Positions 19,693 to 29,505 of a DNA stretch of 64,000 nt are shown here, piece after piece. Location of the stretch: NCBI GenBank assembly GCA_020544305.1, contig CP058667.1, positions 1,798,001 through 1,862,000 on the forward strand. Direction: 5' to 3'. The stretch comes from Staphylococcus taiwanensis. Lineage in GTDB: Bacteria; Bacillota; Bacilli; Staphylococcales; Staphylococcaceae. The notes under the pieces are model-generated. The model searched no databases. It was not told where the DNA came from and saw only the letters and a program-made list of their open reading frames with translations. Within the stretch, counting starts at the first letter, position 1. Each line of letters begins with the position of its first letter. Both the position numbers and the translations under genes were made by a program.

Positions 19693-19729
19693 TTAGGTTG
19701 ACCTAAAAAAAACATTAGGTTAATATAAT
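19693..19729 (+). promoter_or_regulatory. mntH promoter with MntR-type palindromic operator
   Basis: The palindrome TTAGGT-TG-ACCTAA lies at 19693-19706 and a further half-site TTAGGT at 19715-19720, matching the kind of operator bound by DtxR/MntR manganese repressors. It overlaps a TTGACC -35 candidate (19698-19703). The -10 could be TAATAT (19721-19726) or TATAAT (19724-19729). A manganese-bound repressor here would block RNA polymerase when Mn is plentiful. Confidence 0.72.
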
Positions 19730-19754
19730 GACATAGTATTTAAGGAGTTTTATT

Positions 19755-21101
19755 ATGGGTACAAAAGATAAGCAACAACAATTAAGTTTAGATGAAATTA
19801 ATAATACTGTTGATTTTAGCGGAGATAAAAGTACGAGTCAGAAATTTTTAGCATTTCTAGGTCCTGGATTACTTGTGGCTGTGGGTTATATGGATCCTGG
19901 TAATTGGATAACATCTATGCAAGGTGGCGCACAATTTGGTTACACCTTATTATTTGTTATACTCATTTCTAGTTTATCAGCAATGCTATTACAGAGTATG
20001 ACGGTACGTTTAGGAATTGCTACTGGTAATGATTTAGCACAAATGACACGACAATTTTTAAATAAACCTGTTGCTATCATTTTCTGGATTATAGCTGAAC
20101 TCGCGATTATTGCGACAGATATCGCAGAAGTTATTGGGAGTGCCATTGCGTTAGATTTATTATTCGATATCCCTTTACTAATTGGAGCACTTATAACTGT
20201 TTTTGATGTGTTCTTACTGTTATTTATTATGAAATTCGGATTCCGTAAAATTGAAGCAATTGTAGGCACGCTCATATTTACGGTATTGATTATTTTCTTA
20301 TTTGAAGTATATATATCATCACCTCAATTAGTGGATATACTTAATGGTTTTATACCACATCACCAAATCATTACCAATCATAGTATTTTATATATTGCAT
20401 TAGGTATTATTGGCGCCACAATCATGCCTCACAATTTGTATTTGCATTCATCAATCGTTCAATCACGTAAATATAACCGTAAAAGCCAATATGATAAAGC
20501 ACAAGCGATTAAATATGCAACGATTGATTCCAATATACAATTAAGTGTCGCTTTTGTAGTCAATTGTTTATTATTAGTATTAGGTGCTGCACTATTTTAT
20601 GGAACTAATACTTCTCAATTAGGTGGATTTTATGATTTATATCATGCACTTAAAACACAACCAATGTTGGGTGCAGCATTAGGCAGTATAATGAGCACGT
20701 TGTTTGCGGTAGCACTTTTAGCTTCAGGTCAAAATTCAACAATAACAGGTACACTCGCAGGTCAAATCGTAATGGAAGGCTTTTTAAAATTATCTATTCC
20801 TAACTGGGTGCGTCGTCTTATTACGAGAGGTTTAGCTGTGATACCGATAATTGCTTGCTTAATTATTTTTCATGGTAATGAAGCTAAAATGGAACAACTT
20901 CTCGTTTTTTCACAAGTATTTTTGAGTATTGCATTACCATTTTCATTGATACCGTTACAGTTGGCCACAAGTAATAAAAAATTAATGGGTACTTTTCGTA
21001 ACAAAACTTGGATTAATATTTGTGCATGGTCATTAATCGTAGTTTTAAGCTTACTGAATGTCTTTTTAATTATTGAAACGTTTAAAGATTTCTTTGCTTA
21101 A
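19755..21101 (+). CDS. mntH: Nramp-family manganese/divalent metal transporter
   Basis: Proton-coupled importer of Mn(II) in the cytoplasmic membrane, 448 residues with about eleven membrane segments. The metal-binding unwound helices are visible: DPGN (47-50) in TM1 and MPHN (224-227) in TM6, both invariant in true Nramp transporters. The N-terminus is a soluble 30-residue tail. AAGGAG precedes the ATG. The operator-like palindrome upstream suggests MntR control. The gene is monocistronic with a strong terminator. Confidence 0.96.
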   Translation: MGTKDKQQQLSLDEINNTVDFSGDKSTSQKFLAFLGPGLLVAVGYMDPGNWITSMQGGAQFGYTLLFVILISSLSAMLLQSMTVRLGIATGNDLAQMTRQFLNKPVAIIFWIIAELAIIATDIAEVIGSAIALDLLFDIPLLIGALITVFDVFLLLFIMKFGFRKIEAIVGTLIFTVLIIFLFEVYISSPQLVDILNGFIPHHQIITNHSILYIALGIIGATIMPHNLYLHSSIVQSRKYNRKSQYDKAQAIKYATIDSNIQLSVAFVVNCLLLVLGAALFYGTNTSQLGGFYDLYHALKTQPMLGAALGSIMSTLFAVALLASGQNSTITGTLAGQIVMEGFLKLSIPNWVRRLITRGLAVIPIIACLIIFHGNEAKMEQLLVFSQVFLSIALPFSLIPLQLATSNKKLMGTFRNKTWINICAWSLIVVLSLLNVFLIIETFKDFFA

Positions 21102-21120
21102 GTTTACCAATCTAATACAG

Positions 21121-21172
21121 AATAACCTCACAATATTAGAATTCATTCTCTAATATTGTGAGGTTATTTTTT
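21121..21172 (+). terminator. Terminator of mntH
   Basis: A perfect 20-bp stem (21121-21140 with 21148-21167), a 7-nt loop and a T-run at 21166-21172. The T-run abuts the stop of the convergent gene. Confidence 0.93.
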
Positions 21173-21656
21173 AATAAATATAAGGATCGTCTTTTTTACG
21201 TTCATTATATTCTTTTTCTGGTTGCCATTTATCAAAATCGTCTGTTTTAGCATTATTTTTGCGTTGCGGTTTATTTGGATCTTTTTTCACGAAAAGCATA
21301 ATTGCAACAACAATCCATAGTACCCCAGCGATAAGGCTCATATTGATGATACCTACTAATGCAGCTACGATTAATAAACTACCTGCTAATATCGGACGAC
21401 CTTTGATAATTAGTGTTCCAATAATACCTAAGATTGTTGAAAAAATTAAAGTACCTATTGAAAAAGTCATGGCTAAATGAACTATTTCAGGTGTTACTTT
21501 AACTTGTTGATTTCCAAGTTGTTTCATCATTTGATTGTATTGTTCAGTATTATTATTATTTTTAACTACAAAAAAGGATATTAAAGACATGATTAAATAA
21601 ATCACACTTAAACCACTAGCAACCCATGCAAGTATGACTTCAACTTTGCGATTCAT
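21171..21656 (-). CDS. DUF4064-like membrane protein
   Basis: A 161-residue protein with four predicted membrane segments, an Asn-rich loop after the first helix and a charged C-terminal tail ending in Tyr-Ile-Tyr. The arrangement (one helix, a polar loop, three closely spaced helices, then a charged tail) fits the DUF4064 family of Firmicutes membrane proteins. It resembles the N-terminal half of the next gene upstream (21840-23048), so the two may be distant paralogues. The ATG at 21656 follows GGAGGG; the TTG at 21671 lies before it. Function unknown. Confidence 0.75.
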   Translation of the reverse strand: MNRKVEVILAWVASGLSVIYLIMSLISFFVVKNNNNTEQYNQMMKQLGNQQVKVTPEIVHLAMTFSIGTLIFSTILGIIGTLIIKGRPILAGSLLIVAALVGIINMSLIAGVLWIVVAIMLFVKKDPNKPQRKNNAKTDDFDKWQPEKEYNERKKDDPYIY

Positions 21657-21751
21657 TATGTTTCCCTCCAATGTTGTTCTTTTTACTTAAATCATACTAA
21701 AAATATTAGTGATTTGCGACTAACTTAACACTTTGAAACAGTATTAAATGC

Positions 21752-21803
21752 AAAAACTCCTTACAAAGCTTTCATTTTTCAATGTCTACTTTGTAAAGAG
21801 TTT
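21752..21803 (-). terminator. Terminator of the AuxB-like gene
   Basis: The arms 21754-21768 and 21789-21803 pair over 15 bp; the single odd position is a G-U pair only when read on the minus strand. A T-run follows on that strand (plus 21752-21756). It lies about 35 bp past the stop. Confidence 0.75.
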
Positions 21804-21839
21804 CTAATGTTTGACTTAAGCATTTCTACTTAAATGCGT

Positions 21840-23048
21840 CTATTCATTTTTATCTTCTACATTTTCAGATTCATCTTCTGTTTGAACGTCATCTTTATTT
21901 AAGATTTGTTTACGTTCTTCATAGTTCATACGTCGTTGACTTGTTGCACTAGGTTGATTTTTACGACGTTCTTTCATGCGTTGATTATAAGCTTTGCGCT
22001 TTTCTTTTTTCTTAGCTTTAATTTCAGCTTTTTCTCTTTTACGTTGTGCTTTTTCTTCTTTTTTATCAACCTTAGGTTCAGTGTCAACTACGTTCTCAGC
22101 AAAATCATAAGATTCATCATTCGCGTTGTTACTATCATATTGAGGCTTTTTATTCGATTTATGTTTATACTTAGCTTGTCTAGAAAGGACACCTGTATTT
22201 TCGACATCATCCGCTTCAGAATTATACTCACCAGTAACAGCACGTTTAGGATATTGATTATATTTATCTTCCTCAGTGTCAGTTGCTAAATCTTGTTCAT
22301 CATTGTAATTACTTTGCTGTTCTTCTTCATAGTTGTTATCACGATAATTATTATCGTAGTCTTCATCGTAATAGGGTTGCTTACGACGTGTACGACGTTC
22401 AGATTTCTTAGTTTTGCGAGGTGGCTCAACATATTCTTCTTCATCGTATCTATTACGTTCGTCATAATCATAACCATCATTATCATATCTATCTTCTTCA
22501 TGATAACGCCCCTGATGACCATATTCGTCTCGTGGATAATCATCATTAGGATAATATCCTTGAGCTGGTCCATACGCCGGAACAGTTTCAACTTTGCTTT
22601 TTCTTGCAAACATCATGATTGCAATGATAAAGAAGAAAATAGGAATAATTAATGGTACGAATAATAATATCAATGGCAATGTAATCACTGCTGCGATTAA
22701 GAATAAGAATCCAGATAGAATTCTAATATTCATAGAAATAAGTGCTAAAAATGAAATTAGCAGACACACTATGAAATAGACAATAATCGCCCACACCCCA
22801 TTTTGAAGCCAAATAACAAATTGAGTAGTGTTTAAACTATTATTTGTCAAAATTTGTTGAATTAGCTCATTATTATTCATTGAGTTTTCAAGATTTTGAA
22901 TTGATGTATCATTACTAAATGACACGAGTGCAATAAACATTGTAATAACCGTCAAAATGAGTAAGAAAATCCAACTAAACCAACCTAATAGCTTTTCAGT
23001 CAGACGACTCACAGGCCGTTTGATTTGCGTGTATCGTTCTCCTGACAT
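21840..23048 (-). CDS. auxB: AuxB-like membrane protein with long charged cytoplasmic tail
   Basis: A 402-residue protein: a membrane domain of about four helices (near 21-44, 85-106, 109-127 and 128-147) and then about 250 residues of low-complexity tail. The tail is first Asp/Tyr/Asn-rich (150-300), then Lys/Glu/Arg-rich (about 315-385). The S. aureus gene in this place, next to potD, is SAOUHSC_01050, reported as AuxB, an auxiliary factor affecting lipoteichoic acid stability and beta-lactam resistance. The name here rests on synteny and layout. It starts 72 bp upstream of potD's stop on the opposite side of an AT-rich gap, so it is read in the same direction after potRABCD. Confidence 0.65.
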   Translation of the reverse strand: MSGERYTQIKRPVSRLTEKLLGWFSWIFLLILTVITMFIALVSFSNDTSIQNLENSMNNNELIQQILTNNSLNTTQFVIWLQNGVWAIIVYFIVCLLISFLALISMNIRILSGFLFLIAAVITLPLILLFVPLIIPIFFFIIAIMMFARKSKVETVPAYGPAQGYYPNDDYPRDEYGHQGRYHEEDRYDNDGYDYDERNRYDEEEYVEPPRKTKKSERRTRRKQPYYDEDYDNNYRDNNYEEEQQSNYNDEQDLATDTEEDKYNQYPKRAVTGEYNSEADDVENTGVLSRQAKYKHKSNKKPQYDSNNANDESYDFAENVVDTEPKVDKKEEKAQRKREKAEIKAKKKEKRKAYNQRMKERRKNQPSATSQRRMNYEERKQILNKDDVQTEDESENVEDKNE

Positions 23049-23120
23049 GTATTACAACTCCTTATTTTACTTATCAAATAATTATATCGAATTAATTATA
23101 AAATAACTACTATTTATAGT

Positions 23121-24194
23121 CTATTTTAACGACATTTTAAAGTTTAGGAAACTTTCGTTATAATCTCCTAATGATTTTTCTCCTAAATCTTTATAAACTT
23201 CAAGACGTTTTTGTTCTTTTTGAGTTGGATAAAAACGATGATCATCTCGAACTTCTTTCGGCAACAATTCACGTGCTTTTTTATTAGGGGTTGCATAGCC
23301 TACCCACTCAGTATTTTGCTTATTATTTTTCGCATCAAGTAAGAAGTTCATAAATTTATAGGCACCCTCTTTATTTTGAGCAGTTTTAGGTATTACCATA
23401 TTATCAAACCAAAGATTAGATCCTTCTTTAGGAATAACATAGTTATACTTATCACTATTTTGAACTAGAGGTGCAGCAACGCCACTCCAAACTACTGCAA
23501 TATTACCTTCATTTTGTTGAAGCATCATTGTTACTTCATCACCAACTACGCCTCGAACTTGTGGAGTAAGTTGACGTAAATCCTTTTCCGCTTCTTTTAT
23601 ATGCGTAGGATTAGTGTCATTTAAACTATAACCTAATTTGTTTAAAGCTAACCCCATAATTTCACGAGCGCCATCTACAAGTAATACGTCATTTTTATAT
23701 TTTTTTTGATATAAATCACTCCAACTATTAAAGTTTTCATTTGGATACGCTTTTTTATTATAAAGAATCCCTACTGTACCAAAGAAATATGGTAAAGAAT
23801 ACTTATTATGAGGGTCATATGTCATATTCATATAGTCTGGATCTAAATTTTTCATATTTGGAATTTTACTATGATCCAATGGCTCTAGTAACTTCTCACG
23901 TTTTAACTTTTGAACGGTATATTCACTTGGAAAAGCAACATCATAATGTGTACCACCATTTCTAATTTTAGCTTCCATTGCCTCGTTAGAATCAAATGTT
24001 TCGTATACAACTTGAATACCTGTTTCCTTCTCAAATTGCTTAATTAAATCTGGATCAATATATTCTCCCCAGTTATAAACATAAATTTTTTCGCCAATCT
24101 TAGAATTATCTTGAGCTTTAAACCAATGACTAATGCCTAAGCAAATTAATCCAACAACCATTGCACCAATAATCAATTGTAAAAACTGTTTCAT
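23121..24194 (-). CDS. potD: Spermidine/putrescine ABC transporter substrate-binding protein
   Basis: Extracellular polyamine-binding component, 357 residues, with an N-terminal hydrophobic signal/anchor (about 5-22). A cysteine lies at 18 but the residues before it are not a canonical lipobox. The mature part shows the family pattern: IYVYNWGEYIDPDLIKQFEKE at the start, then VAFPSEYTV and VGDEV. It has a 4-bp ATGA overlap with potC. It captures polyamines for PotBC, powered by PotA. Confidence 0.93.
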   Translation of the reverse strand: MKQFLQLIIGAMVVGLICLGISHWFKAQDNSKIGEKIYVYNWGEYIDPDLIKQFEKETGIQVVYETFDSNEAMEAKIRNGGTHYDVAFPSEYTVQKLKREKLLEPLDHSKIPNMKNLDPDYMNMTYDPHNKYSLPYFFGTVGILYNKKAYPNENFNSWSDLYQKKYKNDVLLVDGAREIMGLALNKLGYSLNDTNPTHIKEAEKDLRQLTPQVRGVVGDEVTMMLQQNEGNIAVVWSGVAAPLVQNSDKYNYVIPKEGSNLWFDNMVIPKTAQNKEGAYKFMNFLLDAKNNKQNTEWVGYATPNKKARELLPKEVRDDHRFYPTQKEQKRLEVYKDLGEKSLGDYNESFLNFKMSLK

Positions 24195-25012
24195 TGCTGT
24201 ACACCTCGCTTAGTTAATTGACGTCGCTTTACTAAACGTTGTATAGCGTAATAACCGATTATACCTAATACGATAGCGCCGAATAAAATTGTTGAAATAG
24301 CGTTAATTTCCATACTAATTCCTTTACGTGCCATAGCATATACTTCTACTGATAATACACTGAATCCATTTCCTGTTACGAAAAAACTCACCGTAAAATC
24401 GTCTAAAGAATATGTTAGTGCCATAAAGAAGCCACCAATAATTGCTGGCATTAAATTAGGTATAAGTACATTGCCAAGAATTTGAGTTTCAGTCGCACCT
24501 AAATCACGCGCCGCATTTAAGATATTATTATTCATTTCATATAATTGCGGCAACACAACAATGACCACAATTGGAATACAAAATGCGATATGTGACGCTA
24601 GCACAGTGCCAAATCCTAATCCTAGCCCAGTAAAATGTCCCAATGCTGTAAACATAATTAAAAATGAGGCACCAATAACGACATCTGAAGAAACCATTAA
24701 AACATTATTTAATGTTAGTAATGCAACTTTAAATTTCTTATTTCTTAGATAATACAATGCGATAGCACCAAAGGTTCCAATAATAGTTGAAATAGCGGCT
24801 GCTATTAATGCAACAGCCACTGTATTGAAAATTACAGACATTAAGCGATCATTTTGAAATAAGCTTTTATAATGATCTAAGGTAAAATGTTCGAAATGAA
24901 TCATGTTTCCCGCTGAATTAAATGAATAAAACATAAGGAAAAATATCGGAACATATAATATCACTAAAAGTAGTCCAATATATAGTTTCCCGTACCATTT
25001 CACTTCATTCAC
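24191..25012 (-). CDS. potC: Spermidine/putrescine ABC transporter permease PotC
   Basis: Second membrane subunit of the polyamine importer, 273 residues, six membrane segments. The EAA-type cytoplasmic loop reads ARDLGATETQILGNVLIPNL, the contact site for the PotA ATPase. The start overlaps the potB stop by 4 bp (ATGA) and the stop overlaps the potD start in the same way, so stoichiometric coupled translation is likely. Confidence 0.95.
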   Translation of the reverse strand: MNEVKWYGKLYIGLLLVILYVPIFFLMFYSFNSAGNMIHFEHFTLDHYKSLFQNDRLMSVIFNTVAVALIAAAISTIIGTFGAIALYYLRNKKFKVALLTLNNVLMVSSDVVIGASFLIMFTALGHFTGLGLGFGTVLASHIAFCIPIVVIVVLPQLYEMNNNILNAARDLGATETQILGNVLIPNLMPAIIGGFFMALTYSLDDFTVSFFVTGNGFSVLSVEVYAMARKGISMEINAISTILFGAIVLGIIGYYAIQRLVKRRQLTKRGVQQ

Positions 25013-25812
25013 CCTCTTTCATCTGTAGATTTCGATTTTGTAATAATTAGAATAAATGCCATAAAAACAATTAAGAAAATCGCAATTGTAGAACCCATTC
25101 CATAATTTTGAATAACTAAAAATTGTTCCTCAATGGACATACCAATATTGATTACTTTATTTCCAGCAATTAGTCGAGTAATCATAAAGAGAGATAATGC
25201 TGGTATAAATGTGACTTGAATCCCCGTCATTACGCCCTCTTTCGTTAATGGCATAATTATTTTTCTAAAAGTAGTGAAAGGACTGGCCCCCAAATCACTT
25301 GAGGCTTGTAATAAATTATTAGGTATTGCCTTCATACTATTAAATATCGGCAAAATCATGAATGGAATATATATATAACTTGCTACGAGTAAAAAAGCGC
25401 CTGGCGTAAATAACATATTAGCTGAAGGAATATGTAAAAAATTCAAAAATTTATTTATCATTCCTTCATGACTTAACAATCCAATAAAAGCATATGTTTT
25501 TAATAACAGATTAATCCAAGTTGGAATAATGAGTATTAATAGCCAAATATTTTGATTTTTAGACGCACGTATGAAATATGCTGCTGGATAGCTAATTAAT
25601 AACGTAATGATCGTAATAAGTGCAGCATAAAATATTGAATCCCACATCATAGTAAGGTATTTCATTGAAAAAACTTGTTCATAATTGGTAAAACTAAAAT
25701 GGCCATGTATATCGATAAACGAAAAATAAATTAATAAAATAACTGGTATGATGATAAAGATTACCATCCACAAGATGTACGGGGTGATGAGCAATTTGTT
25801 AAGATTACGCAT
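25009..25812 (-). CDS. potB: Spermidine/putrescine ABC transporter permease PotB
   Basis: First membrane subunit, 267 residues from the ATG at 25812 ([15 protein letters not shown]), six membrane segments. The EAA loop [19 protein letters not shown] is present. The longer open frame extends into the potA coding region in another frame and is not used. The start lies 8 bp inside the potA end. Together with PotC it forms the translocation pore. Confidence 0.94.
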   Translation of the reverse strand: MRNLNKLLITPYILWMVIFIIIPVILLIYFSFIDIHGHFSFTNYEQVFSMKYLTMMWDSIFYAALITIITLLISYPAAYFIRASKNQNIWLLILIIPTWINLLLKTYAFIGLLSHEGMINKFLNFLHIPSANMLFTPGAFLLVASYIYIPFMILPIFNSMKAIPNNLLQASSDLGASPFTTFRKIIMPLTKEGVMTGIQVTFIPALSLFMITRLIAGNKVINIGMSIEEQFLVIQNYGMGSTIAIFLIVFMAFILIITKSKSTDERG

Positions 25813-26899
25813 TTTCCAATTCCTCGTAACTTTCAATACGTTTATCAAATTCTTCCTCAGTTTCACCCGGAACCATAATATGGATTGCTTCAGGATCAAA
25901 GAATAGACCTACTTCACTTCCTACCTCAGCCTTTTTGGTAGTTTGAATAACCCACTCATACCCTTTTCTATCTATACAACAAATCTCGTAATGTACACCT
26001 CTAAATAACATTGAATCAACGGTAGCTTTAAATAAACCTTTATCCGCTTCAATTAGAGAGATATCTTCAGGTCTAATGACTACTTCAATATTTTTTCCAG
26101 AAGAAATACCTGCATCTACGCATTCAAAATCTTGACCATAAATATTCACCACAAAGTCTTCTACCATCTTACCTTCTACAATATTAGATTCACCTATAAA
26201 ATCAGCAACGAATCGATTGACGGGTTCATCATAAATATCAGTTGGTGTTCCAAATTGTTGGATTTTACCATCTTTCATTACAAAAATATAATCACTTAGT
26301 GCAAGTGCTTCTTCTTGATCATGTGTGACAAATATAAATGTAATACCGAGACGTTTTTGTAGTTCACGCAACTCATATTGCATCTCAGTACGTAATTTCA
26401 AGTCTAAAGCAGATAACGATTCATCAAGTAGCAGAATTTCTGGTTCGTTAACAATCGCCCTAGCAATAGCTACACGTTGCTTTTGACCTCCACTCATTTC
26501 ATTAATACTTCTTTGTTCATAACCTGACAATTTTACAAGCTTTAATGCATCTTTAACTTTTTGATTAATTTCCTTTTTTGATTGCTTTTTAAGTTTTAAT
26601 CCAAAAGCAATATTATCAAATACATTTAAATGCGGAAACAAAGCATAGTCTTGAAAGACTGTATTAACTTTGCGCTTATTTGCCGGTAAATCACCAATGG
26701 ATTTATTTAGGTATATAATATCCCCATCATCAGGTTGTTCGAAACCAGCTATTAATTTTAATATCGTTGTTTTACCACAACCTGAAGGTCCTAGTAATGT
26801 ATAAAAGTGTCCAGATTCAATCTCTAAATCCATTTTGTCGAGTATGACTACGTCATCATATCCCTTTGTAACACTTTTAAAAGATAACAATGGCTCCAT
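25805..26899 (-). CDS. potA: Spermidine/putrescine ABC transporter ATP-binding protein PotA
   Basis: Cytoplasmic ATPase of the polyamine importer, 364 residues. Walker A GPSGCGKT (37-44), the signature [14 protein letters not shown], Walker [12 protein letters not shown] (Ser after the Asp-Glu, as commonly seen in PotA) and the His-loop FVTHDQEEA are all present. A C-terminal TOBE-type regulatory domain covers about 240-345. It begins 15 bp after potR and overlaps potB. Confidence 0.96.
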   Translation of the reverse strand: MEPLLSFKSVTKGYDDVVILDKMDLEIESGHFYTLLGPSGCGKTTILKLIAGFEQPDDGDIIYLNKSIGDLPANKRKVNTVFQDYALFPHLNVFDNIAFGLKLKKQSKKEINQKVKDALKLVKLSGYEQRSINEMSGGQKQRVAIARAIVNEPEILLLDESLSALDLKLRTEMQYELRELQKRLGITFIFVTHDQEEALALSDYIFVMKDGKIQQFGTPTDIYDEPVNRFVADFIGESNIVEGKMVEDFVVNIYGQDFECVDAGISSGKNIEVVIRPEDISLIEADKGLFKATVDSMLFRGVHYEICCIDRKGYEWVIQTTKKAEVGSEVGLFFDPEAIHIMVPGETEEEFDKRIESYEELENA

Positions 26900-26914
26900 T
26901 ACACTTCTCTCCTT

Positions 26915-27454
26915 CTACAAATATGATGCAGTAGCAACAATTAGTATCTTTACTACATTAGATGTTTCATTATGTAATTGATGTATCTCATTAGCCCTAA
27001 AATATAATACATCTTCTTCATTAGCACGATACTGTGATTTACCTAAAGTTAATGTCACACAACCCTCTAAACAATAAATAAACGTATCTGATTCTGATGG
27101 TTCAAAATATTTATATGACGCACCTGGTCTTAAAGTTAAGATAAGTGGTTCCATTTCAAATTCATTGGAATTCGTGACTAACCAATTAAGTATGTACCCT
27201 CTGTCATATTCATCATAAATTGTTCTATCATTTTTGGTATGTAATACTTTTGTTTTTGATTTATCTTTGAAAAAATCACTTGGAGAAGTACCTAATACTT
27301 CTAAAATATTCAAGAAAGTTTCCATACTAGGAGAAGCATGTTGACTTTCAATTTGTGAAATATAACCTTTTGAAAGATCTGTACGTTCCGCTAATTCTTC
27401 TTGAGTTAGATTCTTTTGACGTCTTAAGTTTCGTAATTTACTACCAATTTGCAT
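26915..27454 (-). CDS. potR: XRE-cupin transcriptional regulator of the pot operon
   Basis: A 179-residue regulator: N-terminal XRE-type helix-turn-helix (about 5-60, with LTQEELAERTDLSKGYISQI) and a C-terminal cupin ligand-binding domain (about 100-175). This layout is shared with PuuR-type polyamine sensors. It is the first gene of the potRABCD operon, 15 bp before potA. The ATG at 27454 follows AAGGTGAT; the GTG at 27463 lies inside that site. It probably controls its own operon in response to polyamines. The leader carries a terminator-like hairpin and TTGTTTA repeats. Confidence 0.87.
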   Translation of the reverse strand: MQIGSKLRNLRRQKNLTQEELAERTDLSKGYISQIESQHASPSMETFLNILEVLGTSPSDFFKDKSKTKVLHTKNDRTIYDEYDRGYILNWLVTNSNEFEMEPLILTLRPGASYKYFEPSESDTFIYCLEGCVTLTLGKSQYRANEEDVLYFRANEIHQLHNETSNVVKILIVATASYL

Positions 27455-27465
27455 AATTATCACCT

Positions 27466-27538
27466 TAAAAAAGCTGTATCTTGTTTAGTAATATCAAACA
27501 TTTTGTTTAATGCTTAATAAAAATAACAAAATACAGCT
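27466..27538 (-). terminator. Terminator-like hairpin in the potR leader (possible attenuator)
   Basis: Read on the minus strand, AGCTGTATTTTGTT (plus 27525-27538) pairs with AACAAGATACAGCT (plus 27472-27485), with one wobble over 14 bp. It is followed by TTTTTT at 27466-27471 and then immediately by the potR ribosome binding site. The large loop carries a nested AAACA/TGTTT hairpin. It may simply end the upstream yktA-type transcript, or attenuate the pot operon. Confidence 0.65.
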
Positions 27539-27627
27539 CTAACTTCAATAGATTTTTAGAAATTAATTAAAAATAAACAGTTTAAAAAGTAATACTATTT
27601 AATAATTGTGTATAGTTTTTGACTCTA

Positions 27628-27900
27628 TTAGTGATTGCTAAATGATGTTGTCTCAGGATTATTTTTTACTTCTTGAACAACTTTATAGCTATTATAGCCA
27701 CTTTTCTCTTCAAATTCTTTAAATAATTGTTTTTCTTCCGCTTTACCTGGAACAATTTCTTTAAAACGTTTATAATGTGCCATTAAATCTTGTCCGTTAA
27801 CACTTTTTTCATAATAATTTTCAACTTTATTAAAAAATGCAATGACATCAACCATTTCTTCATTAGACCAATCTAAATCCAATGGATATTGATATTCCAT
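27628..27900 (-). CDS. YktA family protein (UPF0223)
   Basis: A 90-residue soluble protein of the UPF0223/YktA family: [20 protein letters not shown] at the start, [13 protein letters not shown] in the middle and GYNSYKVVQ near the end. No biochemical function is known to me. The ATG at 27900 is chosen because GGAGGG lies six bases before it; the in-frame ATG at 27918 is upstream of that site. It lies between the pdh operon terminator and potR, in the same direction as both. Confidence 0.87.
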   Translation of the reverse strand: MEYQYPLDLDWSNEEMVDVIAFFNKVENYYEKSVNGQDLMAHYKRFKEIVPGKAEEKQLFKEFEEKSGYNSYKVVQEVKNNPETTSFSNH

Positions 27901-27968
27901 CGTTAACCCTCCATTCATTTACAAATCATATACTATTTATAATTGCCCATTTTTCTCTTTAAATAATC

Positions 27969-28016
27969 AAAAAGGGATGGAACAAAGTTCAAATATTGAA
28001 CTTGAAGTTCCACCCC
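27969..28016 (-). terminator. Terminator of the pdh operon, copy of the intergenic repeat
   Basis: GGGATGGAAC (27974-27983) pairs with GTTCCACCCC (28007-28016), with inner arms AAGTTCAA/TTGAACTT. A T-run follows on the minus strand (plus A-run 27969-27973). A second stem at 28027-28068 and the CAACAGGATGATTAG segment match the longer repeat copies. Confidence 0.85.
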
Positions 28017-28095
28017 AACAGGATGATTAGTGTGCTTTTACAAACTAATTTGTATAAAGCATTACTAAAATTATTTTAGTCTAATAGACCATTTA

Positions 28096-29502
28096 TTACA
28101 TAGTGTGGATTGGTAATCCAATTGCTTTTTCAGCAGCTTCCATAGACATTTCACCTAATGTTGGGTGAGCATGTACAGTTAATGCGATATCTTCAGCATT
28201 CATACCAGCTTCGATAGCTAAACCTAATTCTGAAATGATATCTGAAGCGCCGTTACCAGCGATTTGCGCACCAATAACAGTTCCGTCTTCTTTTAATGTA
28301 ATAAGTTTAACGAAACCAGTAGTATCGTCTAATGATAATGCACGGCCATTACCAGCATAAGGGAATTTAGAAGCTTTATAGTCTAAACCTTCTTCTTTAG
28401 CTTGTGCTTCAGTGTAACCAACTTGAGCTAATTCTGGTTCAGTGAAACATACAGCAGGCATACCAATGTAATCTACTTCTGATGCTTGACCAGAGATAGC
28501 TTCAGCAGCTACTTTAGCTTCATAACTTGCTTTGTGGGCAAGTGGTAAACCAGGAACGATATCACCAATTGCATAAATATTGTCGATAGAAGTACGGCTT
28601 TGTTTGTCAACTTCTAATAATCCACGATCAGCGAATTTAAGACCTAATTCTTCTAAGCCTAATTCATCTGTATTTGGACGACGACCAACAGTTACTAATA
28701 CATAATCAGCTTCGATAGTTTGTTCTTCACCTTTAGCTTCGTAAGTAACTTTTACGCCATTTTCAGTTTCCTCAGCATTTTTAGCCATTGCTTCAGTAAT
28801 GATTTCAACGCCTTTTTCTTTCATGCCTTTTTTAACTGGTTGAACCATTTGTTTTTCGAATCCGCCAAGAATTTCTTTAGCGCCTTCTAAAATTGTAACT
28901 TCTGAACCGAAGTTAGCAAATGCAGTACCAAGTTCAGAACCAATGTAACCGCCACCTACAACGACTAATTTACCTGGAACTTCTTGTAAGTTTAATGCAC
29001 CTGTTGAATCGATAACACGTTCACCAAATTCGAAGTTAGGAATTTCAATTGGTCTAGAACCTGTTGCGATAATAGCGTGTTTGAAATTATAAGTTTGAGC
29101 ACTTTTTTCGTCCATAACACGTAAGCTGTTATTGTCTACGAAATATGCTTCACCTTTAACGATTTCAACTTTATTACCTTTTAATAAGCCTTCAACACCA
29201 CCAGTTAATTTGTTAACAACTGATTTTTTGAATTCTTGAACTTTGTCAAATTTAAGTGATACGCTTTCAGCGATAACACCTAAGTTTTCAGAATGTTGAG
29301 CTTCTACAAAGCGATGTGAAGCGTGTAATAATGCTTTTGATGGAATACAACCAACGTTTAAGCATACACCACCTAAGTTACCTTTCTCTACGATTGTAAC
29401 TTTTTGTCCTAGTTGTGCTGCACGAATTGCTGCAACATAACCTCCAGGACCTGCTCCGATAACAATAGTATCTGTTTCAATTGGGAAATCTCCAACTACC
29501 AT
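28096..29502 (-). CDS. pdhD: Dihydrolipoyl dehydrogenase (E3 of pyruvate dehydrogenase)
   Basis: Flavoenzyme that reoxidises the E2 lipoyl group and makes NADH, 468 residues. FAD-binding GAGPGG (16-21), the redox-active disulfide CLNVGC (C47, C52), a second nucleotide-binding fold (GGGYIGSE) and the C-terminal catalytic pair in HAHPTLGE (H446, E451) are all present. It follows pdhC by 3 bp, with its ribosome binding site GGAGGGG in the pdhC end. It may also serve other 2-oxoacid dehydrogenases. Confidence 0.98.
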   Translation of the reverse strand: MVVGDFPIETDTIVIGAGPGGYVAAIRAAQLGQKVTIVEKGNLGGVCLNVGCIPSKALLHASHRFVEAQHSENLGVIAESVSLKFDKVQEFKKSVVNKLTGGVEGLLKGNKVEIVKGEAYFVDNNSLRVMDEKSAQTYNFKHAIIATGSRPIEIPNFEFGERVIDSTGALNLQEVPGKLVVVGGGYIGSELGTAFANFGSEVTILEGAKEILGGFEKQMVQPVKKGMKEKGVEIITEAMAKNAEETENGVKVTYEAKGEEQTIEADYVLVTVGRRPNTDELGLEELGLKFADRGLLEVDKQSRTSIDNIYAIGDIVPGLPLAHKASYEAKVAAEAISGQASEVDYIGMPAVCFTEPELAQVGYTEAQAKEEGLDYKASKFPYAGNGRALSLDDTTGFVKLITLKEDGTVIGAQIAGNGASDIISELGLAIEAGMNAEDIALTVHAHPTLGEMSMEAAEKAIGLPIHTM

Positions 29503-29505
29503 GTT

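Noticed and set aside
21906..22652. Two long plus-strand hydrophobic frames
   Set aside because: They mirror the repetitive Asp/Lys codons of the AuxB-like gene on the other strand, which translate as Ile/Phe/Val runs; they are artefacts of low complexity.
25813..25899. Upstream extension of potB
   Set aside because: The extra 29 codons are the potA C-terminus read in another frame; the ATG at 25812 gives a normal PotB N-terminus.
25805..26899. DES instead of DEP after Walker B of PotA as a possible inactivating change
   Set aside because: The catalytic Glu is present, and Ser after it is common in Gram-positive PotA proteins.
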